The translations under genes were made by a program, and so were the position numbers. Positions 1 to 13,079 of a DNA stretch of 64,000 nt are shown here, one piece after another. This DNA is from Mastacembelus armatus (Eukaryota; Chordata; Actinopteri; Synbranchiformes; Mastacembelidae): the NCBI RefSeq assembly GCF_900324485.2, contig NC_046649.1, positions 18,657,665 to 18,721,664 on the forward strand, written 5' to 3'. The notes below the pieces were generated by a model. That model was not told the origin of the DNA and ran no database searches. It saw only the letters and a program-made list of their open reading frames with translations. Position 1 is the stretch's first letter. Each line of letters opens with the position of its first letter.

Positions 1-385
1 GAACATGCCCTTCTGTTGGTGCTGGCAACCAAACCAGCAGGCTTTTGCTGTTAATTAGCCTCTTCACCACTAGGCCAATGTGCACCATCCATGGCATGGC
101 ATTTACACACACAGAGCAACAGATCACACTGGTCCATTTTCATATCTCAGATTCTCACTTGCCACACACATGCGTGTCAAAATCACCAGATGCCAATATC
201 TTCAGCTTCAGTTTGGGAGAAGTGGAAATGGAAGCATTACATTAGCATAAATTGGGATTACTATGCATGACTGTCACTTCAAAGATAATGAAACAAATTA
301 GAAAATTCTTCAAGTATTCACAAATGTTGGAATGAGTCACAGATAATCCACTTTGCTTTTATTTATTTCTTTTTTTCCCCTCACC
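1..385. other. left-edge non-coding sequence
   Basis: No gene or recognisable repeat was seen here. Short open frames exist on both strands but lack any family resemblance. If the candidate minus-strand exon at 386-598 is real, this stretch would be its downstream intron. Confidence 0.5.
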
Positions 386-598
386 AGTCAAAAGCATTTC
401 CCATGCTTTTGTAACATAGGTGATGATACACAGCAGCAGCTGCAAAGACGAACGAGTACAGGAGAAACACGATGAAGAGGGAGCAACAGGAGCATAAGGA
501 AAACTGAACATATAAAGCACAATGAAATGTGATTTTCACATAGTGCCGTTCATTTCCATAAGCCCTGTATTTACTACCCTCCCATGTCGCCTCAGTGT
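386..598 (-). other. candidate coding exon with a membrane-like segment, gene unknown
   Basis: On the minus strand a pyrimidine-rich run ending in AG (to about 599) precedes a frame that stays open for about 71 codons. A GTGAGG donor sits at 380-385, and without splicing the frame would stop at 381-383. The translation starts near DTEATWEGSKYRAYG and continues into a Cys-rich hydrophobic stretch around SLFIVFLLYSFVF, which could be a transmembrane helix. Entry phase would be 1 and exit phase 2. I do not recognise the family, and no neighbouring exon was found. The first 87 bases of the exon-like stretch belong to a 91-bp repeat. It could equally be a chance open frame. Confidence 0.25.
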
Positions 599-602
599 CT
601 CA
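512..602 (+). repeat. 91-bp direct repeat, copy 1
   Basis: This segment is repeated at 1583-1673 in the same orientation, with about 89 of 91 bases identical. It contains a short inverted repeat: GCAC and TGTGA arms are matched by TCACA and GTGC. On the minus strand it forms the first part of the candidate exon at 386-598. Confidence 0.9.
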
Positions 603-2136
603 AAAGAAAAGTCTAGACAAGGTAATGGATATGGGCAAAAGCCAATAATCAAATCAATAACAAGTGATCGTTGTTAGCAGACCTCAGCCACAGAGCTGGT
701 TTCTTCGACTATTGAAAGAAGAAAAGGAAGAGAAAACAACTTAAAAAAAAGATCAGTTTTATGATGTGACAAGTCAGTGCATAAAAAGTACTTCCTAAAG
801 TTTGTAGTACCTGTTGTTTAATCAATCAATTGAGCAAACTGCTGCCCAATCAACCGCACAAAAACATTTTTTAAGACACTAACAATAGCCCTAATACACT
901 GCAGGAAAACTTGGAATGGCAGAATAATGTTACAGTGTTATAGAAAACTATACACAAAAAGCTTCATTTTCTTCAGCTTCTCAAAGGTGAGAATTTTGTG
1001 TCATTATCTGGGCACCACAAATAATTTACTTTTTTTTTGATCATTCTGCTAGAGCTACCAAACGGCTGATATTTGTCATATTTTGAGGATTTCAGCTCTA
1101 GCTTGTGCTCTTTAAAACTGCAATTGGTGTTATTTTTTGGACATTCTATAGACCAAGCAACCAGTGAATCAGTAAAGTGATCGATAAAGAGAAAAATCAT
1201 TAGTTGACCCAAATAGAACTAATCCATAGCAAGCACATCAGAGGGCCTAGGAAAGGCAGGTTTCCATTAACTTTACTAACTGGGAATAAGAATAGGAGAA
1301 GTTATTGTTGATCCCTTAATCAATAACAGCTACCTGTGTGCTCCAGTGCCCCAATAAAGCTTCTCTTTCTACTGTACAACACAGAAGTGCTGAGGTAGGT
1401 GCAGATGAGCTCAGCCAAACCTTCTGTAACCACGTTGCCCTGGGCTGTTACTGTAGTCAACTTGTCCAATTAAATGTTTACTGTATATGAAAATGAAGAA
1501 CTAAAACTTCCATCCCCAAAACTGTAAACTAATGACATCATATCACAGAGTCTAGGGCCTCATCAAGAAGCCATAAAGTTTAATAAAGCACAATGAAATG
1601 TGATTTTCGCATAGTGCCGTTCATTTCCATAAGCCCTGCATTTACTACCCTCCCATGTCGCCTCAGTGTCTCAGTGGAGTTGTAGAAAGTGGGGCTTGCG
1701 CAGAAGCGGAACACTTTTACAGCTCCATTTTCATTTAGTGTCATTAGAAATTCAATTCCCAGCAAATGACTTTTTAGAATTTCACAGCAGTCCCTTAAGA
1801 TGTTCTTGCATGACCCACTTTTGTCTCAAGCAGCACAGGCTTCTCTTCTGTGCCATGGTTCATAATGTATATGCATATTCCTAAAACGCTCCAGCTGAGT
1901 CCTAGTGTTCTTGGTTAAGTGTAGGTTTTTTTTAAGGCTGCTTGCTAGGACTACCAGGGGTCACTGCAGGGCAAGCTAGGTATTTGCTTTAAAACTCCCA
2001 TGGTGATTTAAAAGTACTGGCTATTTTCAGCTTGTACATTATGGCTTCTGCAACCTATACCAGTGTGTCAAGTAGTCTAGTATACGTGTTTCACTGTAAT
2101 TTTGTAATAATCTGAAAAAGCCCTAAACCCGCATCA
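603..2136. other. non-coding stretch around repeat copy 2
   Basis: Apart from the 91-bp repeat copy, nothing with a recognisable coding or mobile-element signature was seen. The open frames here (for example minus strand 973-1212 and 1580-1765) have no family resemblance and no convincing splice context. Confidence 0.5.
1583..1673 (+). repeat. 91-bp direct repeat, copy 2
   Basis: This is the second copy of the segment at 512-602, differing at two positions. Beyond 1583 and 1673 the flanks do not resemble those of copy 1. In the minus-strand exon frame this copy would read ...SKCRAYGNERHYAKI..., preceded directly by a stop and ending a few codons after the repeat, so it is not an intact exon. 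Confidence 0.9.
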
Positions 2137-2138
2137 TA

Positions 2139-3466
2139 CAGTGGTGTGGAAAAAGTGTTGGCCCCCTTCCTGATTTCTTATTTTTTTGCATATTTGTCAC
2201 ACTTTAATGTTTCAGATCAAACTAATTTAAATATTAGTCAAAGGTAACATAAGTAAACACATCATGCAGTGAGAAAGAAAGTAATTGAGATCTATTAGTC
2301 TGGAAAATGTTATAAAGTCATCTCTAAAGCTTTGGGACTGCAGCAAAAGCCATTATCTACAAATAGCGAAAACATGGAACAATGGAGAACCTTCCCAGGA
2401 GTGGCTGCCCGACCAAAATTACCCCAAGAGCGCAGCGACAACTCATCCAAGAGGTCACAAAAGACCCCACAACAACATCCAAAGAACTGCAGGCCTCACT
2501 TGTTTCAGTTAAGGTCACTGTTCATGACTCCACCATAAGAAAGAGACTAGGCAAAAATGGTTGGCATGGCCAAGACAGTTCCAAGACGAAAACCGCTGCT
2601 GAGCAAAAAGAAAATAAAGGCTCATCTCAGTTTTGCCAGAAAACATCTTGATGATCCCCAAGACTTTTGGGAAAATACTCTGTGGACTGACGAGACAAAA
2701 GTTGAACCTTTTGGAAGGTGTGTGTCCCATTACATCTGGCGTAAAAGTAACACCGCATTTCAGAAAAAGAACATCATACCAACAGTAAAATATGGTGGTG
2801 GTAGTGTGATGGTCAGGGGCTGTTTTGCTGCTTCAGGACCTGGAAGACTTGCTGTGATAAGTGGAACCATGAATTCTGCTGTCTACCAAAAAATCCTGAA
2901 GGAGAATGTCCGGACATATGTTCATGACCTCAAGCTAAAGCGAACTTGGGTTCTGCAGCAGGGCAATGATCCAAAACACACCAGCAAGTCCACCTCTGAA
3001 TGGCTGAAGAAAAACAAAATGAAGACTTTGGAGTGGCCTAGTCAAAGTCCTGACCTGAACCCAATTGAGATGCTGTGGCATGACCTTAAAAAGACGGTTC
3101 ATGCTCGAAAACCCTCCATTGTGGCTGAATTACAACAATTCTGCAAAGATGAGTGGGCCAAAATTCCTCCACAGCGCTGTAACAGACTCATTGCAAGTTA
3201 TCGCAAATGCTTGATTGCAGTTGTTGCTGCTAAGGGTGGTCCAACCAGTTATTGGGTTTAGGGGGCAAACACTTTTTCACACAGGGCCATGTAGTTTTGG
3301 ATTTTGTTTTCCTTTAATAATAAAAACCTTCATTTAAAAACTGCATGATGTGTTTACTTGTGTTATCTTTGACTAATATTTTAAATTGTTTGATGATCTG
3401 AAACAAAGTGTGACAAGAAAAAAATAAATAAATCAGGAAGGGGGCCAAGACTTTTTCACACCACTG
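2139..3466 (+). mobile_element. Tc1/mariner-type DNA transposon, decayed
   Basis: The ends are inverted: about 132 bp at the left (2139-2270) matches about 127 bp at the right (3340-3466), both starting CAGTGGTGTG. TA dinucleotides at 2137-2138 and 3467-3468 are the expected target-site duplication. Inside is one transposase gene on the plus strand, broken in its 5' half. Just inside the right end, near 3262-3290, a second copy of the terminal motif is visible, as in Tc1 elements with inner direct repeats; the left side lacks this inner motif, so the left untranslated part appears deleted. The element can no longer move by itself. Confidence 0.95.
2285..3261 (+). pseudogene. Tc1-like transposase, frameshifted
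   Basis: The DNA-binding N-terminal half is spread over three reading frames. Frame 2 near 2300 has VIKSSLKLWD. Frame 1 near 2332 has MGLQQKPL. Frame 3, about 2382-2565, carries the paired-like part with NLPRSGCPTKITPRAQ and DSTIRKRLGKNG. The catalytic half is one open frame from 2557 to 3261 (234 codons). It keeps the DDE triad of this family: Asp in LWTDETK, Asp in GNDPKHTSK and Glu in SPDLNPIEMLW. At least three frame changes are needed to follow the gene and the usual start region is missing, so no active transposase is expected. The long intact C-terminal frame suggests a moderately young copy. Confidence 0.95.
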
Positions 3467-3468
3467 TA

Positions 3469-6400
3469 GATGCTAATTCATCAATTCACATCATTTTCAC
3501 CACTGTATGAAAATAAGTTCCTCAGGTGCAAACATCATACATCAACAGCCAAGCATGCTGATATTATGTTCTATGATTTGCCCTATCTGTTAAAAGGTTG
3601 TTGACAAAAACAGCAGATCTGTCTGGGCTCCCCTTTGGAGTTAAGCAGAAAGAAGGTACAGCTGACACTTGTAACTTTAACCGTGAAATGAACACTCTTT
3701 TCTGTCTGTGCAAACAAGACTTAATAAAGGTGATGGGCTATAAATCTGGTTCTCCCACTTTTTCAATTTCTTGCTTCACTGAGCATCCTATGGTGGCAGG
3801 GGACCACCTATCCCCAGGAAATACCCCTACAAAGTGACATCACATGCGTATTAATATGACACATACGAAATGTGTAGAAAAAGTGATTTCACACTAGGGG
3901 ATTTGCGACACTGACCAAAAGCAAATTAAGTCATGTCAAAAAGCTGATATGGGCCATCAGCCACAAAAAAGTCGACTAGTAGGACTCCAGAGGAAAGATT
4001 AGATTCCAAGACATTAAGTGAATGATGATCTCAACAGAAATCATTCTATTCAGGTCAATGACACTGTTACCCTTTGAAAGTTTAGTCCTAATGGAGCTAA
4101 TGAATGCTGCACCATGGAGTTTATGAAGCGTACACCCTTGAAGTGAAGTCCACTGTCCCCAAGTTGATCTTAAACATCATCAGTTGTGAGCCTGCTGGCT
4201 CTGACAGGTGGTCCTATGTTGGAGAGCAGGTGACCCCCAACCCTCATTTCCCTCGATGCTGTCTGTCACAGTGACAAAGGTGACAGTAGGAGCAGATCCT
4301 GTCATGATGGAAAGGGCATTTGCACAGCATGTACATCTTTTAATAGCCCATGCCCAGATCAGAAAGGCAGACATACACACACAGATTTCTCCACACACGT
4401 GTGTGAGAACAAACACAGTCAGGAACAGGTTTTCTCTCTGGTCTGAAAACATACACTCCACACCAGTAACTACAAGGTGCCCTCAAGAGAGAGGACAAAT
4501 AGTTTGGACATGATGAGAAGAAGTGATAAAACACAGAAAAGTCCTCAAATCATTTTTGTGACTTTCTGTGTATATTTTTAATTTATTACAATTTGGGCCT
4601 TAATTTTAGCTGCCATTGTACTGACATGAAAACCTTACTAAGGCTGCCACTAACAATTCACTTCATTATTTTTATTTAATCTGCTGAAACTAGCAAATGG
4701 ATAGTATTTTTGTTTGAAAATGACAATGATTAATCAACAGCACATTTTCAGTCTAATGAGCAACCAATCAGAACATTTCAGCTCTAGTAAAATGACTTCA
4801 ACAGATTGTCTGACAAACAGTAAACAAGCTAAAGGTTAGCTGAAATCATCTATGTATTTTACTGTAAAATATGTAATACTGGAAACAGTACACCCATAAT
4901 GTCATCACCTGTGATCAAACAGTTTGGGTAACAACTTCACCATTCAGCTTTCTCTACTAAATAAAAGTTGGGGAGTTTATTATAACCTGGGGTGTGCTTT
5001 AAAAAAAAACTCTAATCATCTCACTGCAGGTGCCTCTTGCCCTGTCAAGCATGTTCCAGTTTGTCAGAAATAATTTAGTAATGGCCAAACTATAAAAATA
5101 AAACCCACAATGTAATACACCAGAATAATCCTTTAAAATATTAAGAATATGTTCCACTTTTGCTATTTTGGCACCTAAAGTGTTGAGTATCCACAGAGGA
5201 GCAGAAATGGGGCTCTCCAGTAAAGACGGCTTATGAACATGCTGAATCTTTCACAACCTTGTTCTGAAAATAATGGTGTGCTTTGAGCAAATGTGAAATG
5301 GCTGATGTGTTGGAAAGTTAAAGAAGATAGACTGTGCAAGTCTGCACTGCAGAACAAAATGGTCTCCCCAGAGGATCACTACAGAAAACACAATCACTTC
5401 CTCCTCTTGTTCTTCATACTTTAGATCTGCCATTGTTGAAAACATGCTGTGGGCTGTAATGGATGTCTTTCCATTGTCATCTCTGTGCTAATTGAAAGAT
5501 AATCTGTGGCTGAATAGGTCTATTTGGTCAGACTAGGCTTTTAAGGCAGTTAATGCACTGAGCTATTTGTCTGAGCATATGTTGCATTTGAAATATAACC
5601 CTTGACTCAAAGGAGAAGTGGAGTTGTCCTATTCATAGTCAGGGAAGAAAAGAACAAATGCTAATAGCATACATAAGTCTTTAAGGTTTTAGCCTTACAA
5701 AAATGTGAAATTTGTAATAAACTAAAAAAAAAAAAATCTCTGATTAATTCAGCAAAACATTCTGGCAGCTCAGATTACCGAAATGTGATGTGTGAAACGG
5801 GAAACAACGCATATGGCCCAAGAGAATGTTTTTTCTACCATGTAGAAAAGCACCACAATGAATAAATAATAGACGATGTCATGTATAAAAGATTATTTGT
5901 GCACTATTCACTACTTAGTAGTTTATTCCAGAGGTGAAATTGTGTCACTTAGCACTAACAAATTTAGCTGATAAATTTCTATTAATATTTTATTTAAGCT
6001 GAGCTGCGTCAATTATTCATGTTTATTGCAATAACATACTGACACACAAGCCATACGAAGAGTTCAAGGTTCCACAAAATTAAACTGAGGACATTTTACA
6101 TTTTTTTCAGTTCCAGTCATAAAATGAAATCAGCACTAGAAGGGCAAAAACAGGACCATGATATGTAAGAGCCTATTCAGAAAACATCTACAGTAACTGC
6201 TTTGAAATAAGGTTTGTTGTAGGTTAAGGTTTGTGTTGCACTGTAATTATAAATAGACCCTATAAATAAATGAATTAAAAAAAAAAAAAGAATTATTTTA
6301 TTGAGTCCTGAAGAGAAGAAACTAGTGGCAGACAAAAACATCACAGCTATATGAAATAATGAGATTGCAACATCTCTCTAATTAATACATGAAAGAAAGA

Positions 6401-9400
6401 CAAGTGCCATATTTGGATCAATGTTTTCTACACTGTTTTTCTACTGTGCTGTTCTTCTGCAGTAATGTAATGGCTCCCATCTAGAGAATTATCGCCACCA
6501 GTTATTAATTTCAGTGAATCACCTAGTATTCATATAAACAATGGTGAATAAAAGTGTGCATTCATTTGCATGTTTTACTGGCTTTCTCAAAATCTGGTTG
6601 ACATTTGCATAACATTTGGGTGGAAGTTTGCAGTGGGTGGTATGCTCCTTTATCTGTGTCCTTCAGAACACACTATAAACTTTTTATTAGCTATTTTTAA
6701 AGGCACATGCTACACTGCTGACCTTCTCTCTACACTGCGGCTCAGAGCCTGACCAGTGTGTGCTAACTGTTCCCACGTTGAGGCTGGAGATAGAGGAGAG
6801 TAAGGTGTTTGCTGCAAGGTATTTCATTAAAACAGGAGCAAAAACTACACTGCTGACCTATTTAAGGAAAATACGAAATAAAAAACTGACTGACTTTTAA
6901 AGAATTTCATCCTCAACAGAAGCCAATGGGCTTGGAGCTGAGCGCCAAAGACTCCTAAATTTTAATGACCAGGACAAAATCATCTGGAAACATATCGCAA
7001 ATTATACTCTAAAAAGGAAAATGGTTCCAATCGAAAAGAACTGTGGAAAGTCATTTAGGCTCATGATATCCTTATTTTCATTTTTTGGTCCCTAGTACAT
7101 GCAGTCTCTGGTCCAGTTCCACCCACAAAGTACAAATTAGCCAGAAAAGGACCAGCTGAGAAAACACTGGCTAACCAAGAACATCTGTACAAGCTGCTTT
7201 AGTGGGAAGCTGCAGAAATGATTGTGTGATATATAAGCTAAAGCACATTTCCATATTCCATTCATGGAGACATAAAAAGAGGGACATGTGGCGCATAAGA
7301 TGTTGGGCAGGGAATGGAATAATCTAAGCTCAGTGACTATGGCAGCTTTAAAAATAATAAGATGACTAGAATTGTAGGTAGGCAGGGACGGAGACTGGCA
7401 AGATTTTATCACACGAGAGTAAAGGCATATTAATCATAGTCACACAAGCACAACGGTAAGGAAAGGTTAATGTGTGGAAACGGGTGCAATAATGTGCGGT
7501 GTTGGAATACTAAAATGGTAAATTCAATATGCAGCAAAGCCATCACCACACTTTGTCACATGTCATTATACATAAAACAAGGCTATGCATATACTGCTGG
7601 CAAAAACTATGATGGAAAAAATGTACACCATCTGTGAAACAGCATGAATTTTAACAATAAAAACTCTATTGTTTGTGTGTGGGAAGCTCAGCTGGTTAAG
7701 GCTGTCAGGTTGAATCTGACTCAGGCTTTGCTGTGTGTCATCTGCTCTCTTACATATTCTCTGTATGTCTGAATAGGAAAAATAATCTCAAACGTCATCT
7801 TAATCAACAACCTATCCTTAAGGCAAATAATCCCTCAAAAAGCCTCTGCAGAAAGAAGAAAAAAGTGATAACTACTTTCAGTTCCTTTTCTGACTCGTTA
7901 ATGACCTTGATAATGACAAAGAGCCACTGAAGAAGGAACAAAAGCAAAGCTGACACAAAATAAATCCTAACTTGAGTGATTTATCTCAACTTGTTTTTGA
8001 CAGTAAAGTGAGCTACAAGCTTTATATCTCTGTTTCAAATGCAAAATCAAAGAGTCTGTGTACTCATCAGCAGGCTACAGAGCTGGCGATTTCCCTCATT
8101 GTCTCACAGCATTGATGTCTTGGCAGCTGGCCCTGGTACTCACAGTGCCATTGCTTCCCACTAATGAATGCAGACAAGAATTCAAAGGCCATATTGAAAA
8201 TGTAGCAACATAACTCAAACGTTTGCTTTAAGATGTGCTATTTTGCTGACATAGACAGCACCAAAGAGACTAGAAACACTGAGAAAGCAGGAAGACAGTT
8301 CACATGGAAAATGTATGGTTTCATCAGTGAAGCTGTTCTCATAAACTAAGATACCGTATGTGATCAAGGATGTTTAATAGTGATGTTGAAATTTGTATTC
8401 TCTTTGATCGGTGGGCTTTCAGGTAACTGCTTTTCATTTCATTTGAAAAAAAAAAAAAAGCTACATTCTTCCACTTTTAGATAGCTTATAAGTGGAATCA
8501 GACTAGATCATAACTGTCACAGCTCCCAAAACAGTGTTTAAATCCTTCCAATCAAGTAGGTTTGAACTGACACACCAGTTCAGATGCAACTACTTAACTG
8601 TGAATCATCTTGTATAGTCTGTCAGGGTTCAGAAATACCTTATCTAAACTACACTGTTTTCAAAAACACTGTACATTTGCAAACAAACTCCTGAAATGCA
8701 AATCATTTTAGACAGTTGCTGAGCTCACCATCAATGCAAATCTGAGCCTCAGGACATCAGTATAGCAATTTCTCTTTTCTGCAGTGAAAAGGTGTTGTAA
8801 TAAGCATGTCGCTTGTTCAGAACAACAATTCTAGCCTTCCAACATAGTATTGGGCAACATCAATCAGCACTGTGGGTACTAATGGAGCTTCAGTGGCCAT
8901 CAGAGAAGGGCAGCCTACTGATAGATGAGTGAACACGGCACAAACAACCCCACGTGCACACAGAAATACACAAATAAATCAGCCATCAGCCTGCATACAA
9001 GTAATGATAATGTCTTAGGAGAAGCATTACCGACACACCCACAACACCGAGATTCATAGATATGGACAACACAGGAGTAATAAAACGTGAGAACGAACAT
9101 ACAATATCTACTTACTGTTTTATTACACTGAAAACATTACTGGCAATGTTTAGGAGGAAGATTATTTAATTAGACCTCTATTAATCACAGTAAATGGTCA
9201 TTCTGTATCACATGAATGTAACTGGCCAATAGCTGTTAACCTTCTGTCTCTATTGCTGCTGCTGTCCCTGTAACTACTAATATACTGTTGGGCACCATAT
9301 CCAAATGACTCCTGGGAGGAATTTCATTGGTGTTCAGTAAGAGTCCATTATCTCAAACTGTTTATTTACGCAAGGTGAATTGTTCCTCACAAGTACTTTA

Positions 9401-9691
9401 AGTATCTCACAATTTTTTGTTTTGCTGAGAATGCTAGCAAGTACCTGATGGATTACACATTGCTTTGTGAACATAGTCATGCCTAATATTGAGAGAAGTG
9501 TCACCAAATATTCCTGTTGGTTTGTGTTTTATTAGTTTTGTCACTTGAACATGTAATAACTGTTCAAATGAACCATCACTGGTGTGGACCTTGTCAAGTA
9601 CTATACCTAGAGAAACTGGCTTTCATAATATGGTGCAATGCAAAACTTGACATTACTTGTGACTAAATACATTGTGAATGTTGTATGAGTT
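3469..9691. other. gene-poor AT-rich intergenic stretch
   Basis: I see no exon, RNA gene or complete transposon here. There are short A runs (for example near 5726 and 8446) and open frames below about 105 codons without family resemblance. The region may be intergenic or a large intron of a gene lying to the left. Confidence 0.5.
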
Positions 9692-9932
9692 ACTCCGGGT
9701 ACTCCAGTTTCCTCCCACAGTCCAAAAACATGCAGGCCAGGTTGATTGGTGACTCTAAATTGCCCAGAGGAGTGAGTGTGAGTGTGTGAGGTTGTTTATC
9801 TTTGTGTGTCTATATGTGGCCCTGTGATGGACTGGTGACCTGTCCAACCGAAAGAAAGCTGGGATAGGCTCCAGCAGATCCCTGTGACCCTGGTTAAGGA
9901 ATAAGCGGGTATAGAAAATGGATGGATGGATG
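9692..9932 (+). repeat. LINE-type 3' tail ending in GGAT repeats
   Basis: The sequence from CTCCGGGTACTCC through CCTGTGATGGACTGGTGACC to GGGATAGGCTCCAGCAG is a very common dispersed repeat of fish genomes. It ends in a (GGAT)n run at about 9919-9932, as 5'-truncated non-LTR retrotransposon copies do. No coding part is present. The family name is left open. Related pieces lie at 12,990-13,062 and 61,314-61,440 in the opposite orientation. Confidence 0.75.
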
Positions 9933-12435
9933 TTGAATGAGAGGTACTTGGTGGATATTCAGCATGTGGTTAATCTGTAAATAGCTAGTGGCCCCCAAAG
10001 ACCAGGAAATGACTAGTAGACCAGGCCATCTGTCAGGAAGCACACAAGCAGATTCAAGATCCAAAAGGCCACCAAGACCAAAAGGGTCAGCAGTAGGGAA
10101 GAAAACTGAGGCCAGGGACAAGCACGCATAAGCACTGTATCACTGTTTTCTGTGTACTATTGTGCTCCTAAGTAGCATGTAAATGAGGTCAGACTTACAA
10201 TCTGTTGTCATGGCAAAGAGGTACTGAATCTTAAACCTTGTGCCAGAGGTTCTCAAAAAAAAAAAAGCATGTCCCCTACATCTGCAGCATACTGACATTT
10301 AATATGTACTGTTTAGCAGACACCATTTGTTCTTGCTTTTTAAAACAGCAATAAAATATCAGTCTTTGATCAGAGATGAAGAACTTGTATGGGCTTTGTG
10401 GCACTATAACAATGTTACACTTTCCTCCTCTGCTGCTGACAGAAGTGAGATATAATTCTTAAAGGCACTGTAGGACTTTGTCACTTGCACCCAAATAAAA
10501 GTTGATTTAGGGCATTTGCTGAAATGTCCAAAGTTGCCATTTTTCTTGGAAGGACAGTGTGCATGATAAACTGAACAATGATAATAATATCTTCTGAAAA
10601 GATAAAAAGTAAAATAAATACTATTAAAGTGAGATAACAATTCAGTCACAGCCCCCATATTTGTCATTCAGTAGCTGAGCTGTTTGTGTCACTGATTCCT
10701 GTTCCCATCCACTTCATCATTCCATTCTTTTAATTACTTATGTAAATATTCATGCAGGATCATAGCAGAGGCAATCTTCTGATATAGCAGATGTATTATG
10801 AGTCAGATGTTTGGTACCCAGTGAGTAAAGGGTACTAAAACAGCTTAATCAAGTGTTCTTGCTAAGGGCCATAATTGTGCTCTGTTTATGTGCCAGGGTG
10901 CTCTCCCCACCCCTTTGAGTTCCTGTTATCTGGAGTATTTACACTGAAGCATCACTATGTGAATGATTAATTAAAATGCTGTCGCTTTTTGCCCAAAACA
11001 ACACAGCCGTCTAGACAGCTCAGTTGGAATTGATTTATTGAGTTCTCTATTTGATGCTATACTTGATTCGATGCATTTGTTCTACGAAAAGCTGTTTAAT
11101 ATGTACACATACATCTATATATTTGTGGATTGGACAGACCTATAATAACAATACAGTAAGTCTTTGGAAGGTGAATTTCAAACTGTGCCTTTGGAAATTA
11201 ATGATACACTACTAGTGAATTTATCGATGTAATCCAAAAGCATTAGAAACGTTTGAAATGTGTTTCTATTGTATTAAAAGCCAGTCAATCAATTTCAGTG
11301 GGATATCAGATTACAACCTTATGTTTTTGTAGAATAGCTGGCTGTTTGCTTACAATTGATCACAACAACAAGAAAAAAGTCATATTTTAATAGATTTCAG
11401 ACAGACAAGGTGCAGTGTTGAACTTATCACTCTGCACAATAACACCAAAAGGTCACCACGGCAGACTGACAGGTGACAATAAGAAACTACTCCCCCTGAG
11501 CCAAAAGCCACCTCTTACAATGTCAGAATTGACTTGTACCCACTGCATAAAACTATCACTTTGAATTTAATTACATTACTTATCTAATTCTCCACTCAAT
11601 ATAAAAGTTTGTCAAATAAAATAGCGGCTATGTTGAACTTCCCCTGAAGCCAGTATTACAAGGAAAAATGTGTATGAGCAAGCACATTTACCCAGTATAC
11701 AACATAACTCTCTAGAGCAAATAGGAAAACATGCAAAAAAAAAATGAAAAAAATAAAAACTTCTGAGTGTATCTATCTTGTCTCATCTCATTTTTTCCCC
11801 TTCAATATAACCAGTGCAATGACACAGCAAACTGCCAGAGCAGAGAGCTCCAACACTGTTGTCTGACAAGACAGTCCATCTAAGACAATATGGAAGCCAC
11901 AATTTCCAGTAAATACTCTGAAATATAAACAGGTCAAATCGATTGTTTACCTTGCAAGCAGTGAGACAGAGATAATGAAATGACTGTCACCATCTTTCTG
12001 CATAATAGCTGCTGGCCACTGTTTTAAGCCTTCAGACTCATGACTATTGCTCAGATCAACAGGGCTGGATCATACTGGGTTTCATCGTGTCACAGCTACT
12101 TGAATGCCACCCCCCACCCAACCACCCACCGAGATGAGTTATGCAGCAGAAGTATTACATTAGAAAAATAAATAAATAAATCACACCAATTGATAGATGG
12201 GAGGCAACAGTTCCTCCTATGAAAGGTTTTGTGTAACACTGGTAAACAGCATGACCATGAGTACACAGCAGAACGTAGCAGCACTTTATGTGCAATTATG
12301 ACCTCCTTTGTGTGACAAAAGCCATTAAGCTTCCAATCAAGCCTGTGCGCAAAAAATAAATAAATAAATAAAATACAGTGGAAACGCTGTGTGCAAGAAA
12401 GCAATTATGCTTCCAGCCCAAAGCAACAGCATCTT
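9933..12435. other. non-coding intergenic stretch
   Basis: This is AT-rich sequence with short AAAT microsatellites near 12,165-12,180 and 12,354-12,371. Minus-strand open frames at 10,404-10,667 and 12,096-12,404 run through low-complexity DNA and resemble nothing known. Confidence 0.5.
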
Positions 12436-13079
12436 ACTTACTGTAAGAGACCCAGGTGTAAATTGAGGCAATAGACCCCACAGAGGATGGAAGCAACTTA
12501 GGAGGAAACATGGGGAGGAACCTACCCAAATGATCCTTCACCTCCTCATGCACAAACAGCATGAACCATCATAACATGCACACCAAGCCAAAACACACCA
12601 GCAAAAACAAGAGGTGGAAGGAACCAGCACAAGGCAGCCATGCTTACACAGCGTTACATACAGAGCAAAAACCTGCGAGCAGCACAACATTGACAACAGC
12701 AAACTAACCCAACCATCTGGGTGGTCTCCCACGTAGTCACTGGCGCCGTCACTGGACCCCCGAGACATTAACATAAACAGCAAACACTTACATTTGGCAC
12801 TTCTGAGTGAAGGTCCACTTCAGAGTCCTATTGAGCTGCTACACGAGGAGCAGAGTTAGCAATCAACTGCAGCACAACAACTAAAAGTTAGGACCACACC
12901 GGAACAAAACGCATTCAGTGTTTGCTGCATGTGCTCACCTGCGCACCTGCCGCTGTCTGACTCAACTTCCTGCCACTTACGGCCTTTAGGAGCATCCATC
13001 CATTTTCTATACCCGCTTATAACAGGGTTAACCAGGGTCACGGGGATCTGCTGGAGCCAGAAGCTGAAAACTTCCATGA
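12436..13079 (-). repeat. GC-richer block with an inverted LINE-type tail, probable composite repeat
   Basis: Base composition rises relative to both flanks. At 12,990-13,062 the block contains the reverse complement of the tail at 9692-9932: CATCCATCCATTTTCTATAC, CCCGCTTATAACAGGG and a stretch matching GATCTGCTGGAGCC. The remaining 550 bp has no recognised element or domain. It may be the body of a truncated retrotransposon copy or a separate insertion. Confidence 0.45.

Noticed and set aside
512-602. tRNA-derived SINE based on a GTTCATTTCC box-B-like word
   Set aside because: Only one imperfect box was found, with no box A at the right spacing and no 3' tail; the repeat is left unclassified.
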